64,000 nucleotides of DNA from Rahnella inusitata_A (GTDB taxonomy: Bacteria; Pseudomonadota; Gammaproteobacteria; Enterobacterales; Enterobacteriaceae), in the NCBI RefSeq assembly GCF_965118895.1, contig NZ_CBCPJJ010000001.1, positions 1-64,000 of the forward strand, in the 5' to 3' direction. The notes under the pieces are model-generated. The model was not told the DNA's origin and ran no database searches. It worked only from the letters and a program-made list of their open reading frames with translations. Positions 62,565-64,000 of the stretch are shown one piece after another (positions within the stretch are counted from its first letter, which is position 1; each line of letters begins with the position of its first letter). A program made the translations under genes and the position numbers.

Positions 62565-63893
62565 TTGTTTCTCGCACAAGAAATTATTCGTAAAAAACGT
62601 GATGGCCATCCTTTAAGTGACGAAGAGATTCGTTTCTTTGTGAACGGTATTCGCGACAGTCAGGTTTCAGAAGGTCAGATTGCAGCACTGGCTATGACTA
62701 TTTATTTCAACGACATGACCATGAATGAGCGCGTTTCGCTGACCATGGCCATGCGCGATTCAGGTACCGTTTTGAACTGGAAAAGCCTGAACCTGAACGG
62801 CCCGATTGTGGATAAACATTCTACCGGCGGCGTGGGTGACGTGACGTCTCTGATGTTAGGCCCGATGGTTGCCGCCTGTGGCGGTTACGTGCCGATGATC
62901 TCCGGACGTGGCCTGGGTCATACCGGCGGTACTTTGGATAAACTCGAAGCCATTCCGGGCTTTGATATCTTCCCGGATGACAGCCGTTTCCGTCGCATTA
63001 TTCAGGACGTCGGCGTAGCCATTATCGGCCAGACCAGCTCGCTGGCTCCGGCAGACAAACGCTTCTATGCGACCCGCGATATCACCGCAACCGTCGATTC
63101 TATTCCTCTGATCACCGCATCAATCCTTGCCAAGAAACTGGCTGAAGGTCTGGATGCGCTGGTCATGGACGTCAAAGTGGGTTCCGGTGCATTTATGCCG
63201 ACCTACCAGCTGTCCGAAGATCTGGCCCAGTCAATTGCCGATGTGGCAAACGGCGCAGGCTGCAAAACCACCGCGCTGCTTACCGACATGAATCAGGTGC
63301 TGGCGTCGAGCGCCGGTAACGCAGTCGAAGTGCGCGAAGCCGTGCGCTTCCTGACCGGCGAATACCGCAATCCGCGCCTGCTTGAAGTGACGATGGCGCT
63401 GTGCGTGGAAATGCTGCTCTCCGGTGGTCTGGCAACAGACGACGCCGACGCCCGCAGCAAACTGCAGACGGTGCTGGATAACGGCAAAGCGGCAGAAATC
63501 TTTGGCCGCATGATTGCGGCGCAAAAAGGCCCGGCGGACTTCATCGAGAATTACGATCGCTATCTGCCACAGGCCACGCTGAGCAAACCGGTGTTCGCCG
63601 AAACCAACGGCATCGTCAGCGCAATGGATACCCGCGCGCTGGGTATGGCGGTGGTGTCACTGGGCGGTGGCCGTCGTCGTGCCAGCGATCCTATCGACTA
63701 TAGCGTCGGTCTGACCCACATGGCACAGCTTGGCCAGCAGGTCGATACGCGTCAGCCGCTGGCGATGATCCACGCCAACAGCGAAAACGCGTGGCAGCAG
63801 GCCGCTGCAGAAGTGCGCGCCGCCATTGTTCTGAGTGACAAAGCGCCGGAAAGCACGCCGGTGGTGTATCGCCGGATCGGCGGTAACGCTTGA
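62565..63893 (+). CDS. deoA: thymidine phosphorylase
   Basis: Phosphorolyses thymidine to thymine and deoxyribose 1-phosphate. 442 aa (E. coli 440). The start is best placed at TTG 62565, because the protein then begins exactly where E. coli DeoA (MFLAQEIIRKKRDG) begins, and GCAGGGGGA lies just before it. The family signature KHSTGGVGD (about 84-92) and SGRGLGHTGGT are present. Followed by deoB. Confidence 0.96.
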   Translation: MFLAQEIIRKKRDGHPLSDEEIRFFVNGIRDSQVSEGQIAALAMTIYFNDMTMNERVSLTMAMRDSGTVLNWKSLNLNGPIVDKHSTGGVGDVTSLMLGPMVAACGGYVPMISGRGLGHTGGTLDKLEAIPGFDIFPDDSRFRRIIQDVGVAIIGQTSSLAPADKRFYATRDITATVDSIPLITASILAKKLAEGLDALVMDVKVGSGAFMPTYQLSEDLAQSIADVANGAGCKTTALLTDMNQVLASSAGNAVEVREAVRFLTGEYRNPRLLEVTMALCVEMLLSGGLATDDADARSKLQTVLDNGKAAEIFGRMIAAQKGPADFIENYDRYLPQATLSKPVFAETNGIVSAMDTRALGMAVVSLGGGRRRASDPIDYSVGLTHMAQLGQQVDTRQPLAMIHANSENAWQQAAAEVRAAIVLSDKAPESTPVVYRRIGGNA

Positions 63894-63931
63894 TTTCAGG
63901 CGGTCTCGCCCCCATTTAAGACTGATCAGGT

Positions 63932-63948
63932 ACGCGGCAGTTCCGCGT
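63932..63948 (+). other. small hairpin between deoA and deoB
   Basis: ACGCGG-CAGTT-CCGCGT, a 6-bp stem with a 5-nt loop, no T-run. Same kind of intercistronic element as between deoC and deoA. Confidence 0.4.
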
Positions 63949-63981
63949 GACCCAATGCGTAACCATTCGCAGGAGAGCAAA

Positions 63982-64000
63982 ATGAAACGTACATTTATCA
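63982..64000 (+). CDS. deoB: phosphopentomutase (5' end only)
   Basis: Six codons (MKRTFI) at the window edge with AGGAG 7 nt upstream, placed right after deoA. E. coli DeoB begins MKRAFIMVLDS, so this is the start of deoB (interconverts deoxyribose 1- and 5-phosphate). Confidence 0.88.

Noticed and set aside
1..64000. CRISPR array
   Set aside because: No regularly spaced repeats; the only tandem repeats are the tRNA-Leu genes.

Overview
The window reads as chromosomal DNA of an enterobacterium of the Yersiniaceae type (Rahnella, Serratia or a close relative; the genus is inferred, not proven). Gene order matches the Escherichia coli blocks yjgM-yjgN-valS-holC-pepA-lptF-lptG-leuX and leuQPV-yjjZ-rsmC-holD-rimI-prfC-osmY-ytjA-yjjU-yjjV-deoCAB. 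Protein lengths are almost identical to the E. coli homologues. The differences (catabolic acetolactate pathway, single-chain dihydroxyacetone kinase, lactaldehyde reductase inside the rhamnose operon) suit Rahnella/Serratia better than E. coli.

Layout. 1-7333: carbohydrate uptake. A xyloside permease/GH43 beta-xylosidase pair converges on a beta-glucoside PTS operon (EIIBC plus 6-phospho-beta-glucosidase) preceded by an RpiR-type regulator. 7371-19358: core genes, namely an acetyltransferase, a YjgN membrane protein, an M48 protease, ValS, the chi subunit of DNA polymerase III, PepA, the LPS exporters LptF/LptG, AmpH and a tRNA-Leu(CAA). 19372-28001: accessory island next to that tRNA, with no integrase in view. 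It has small uncharacterised genes and an AT-rich operon of a C5 cytosine methyltransferase, a GHKL ATPase broken by a frameshift and two uncharacterised proteins, followed by a Vsr-type endonuclease. 28012-31475: budBA with divergent budR (acetoin formation). 31524-34048: yfiBNR-type c-di-GMP module. 34494-41462: sdaCB (serine uptake and deamination), dihydroxyacetone kinase and the radical SAM protein YgiQ. 41437-48812: complete rhamnose regulon, rhaB-A-D-lactaldehyde reductase-rhaM on the minus strand, facing rhaS-rhaR. 49190-53575: diguanylate cyclase, Fur-type yjjZ, three tRNA-Leu(CAG) genes, and a LysR regulator divergent from an aldo/keto reductase. 53618-64000: core genes rsmC, holD, rimI, prfC, osmY, ytjA, yjjU, yjjV, deoC, deoA and the first bases of deoB.

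The most interesting part is the methyltransferase/GHKL/two-unknown/Vsr cassette at 22142-28001. It looks like a restriction or defence system built around a MutL/MORC-like ATPase. Two components have no function I can assign, and the ATPase reading frame is split exactly between its ATP-binding motifs. A second, quieter theme is regulation: several operons carry stable hairpins between cistrons, and the deo promoter region shows DeoR-like, CRP-like and CytR-like sites in an arrangement close to E. coli deoP1/deoP2.
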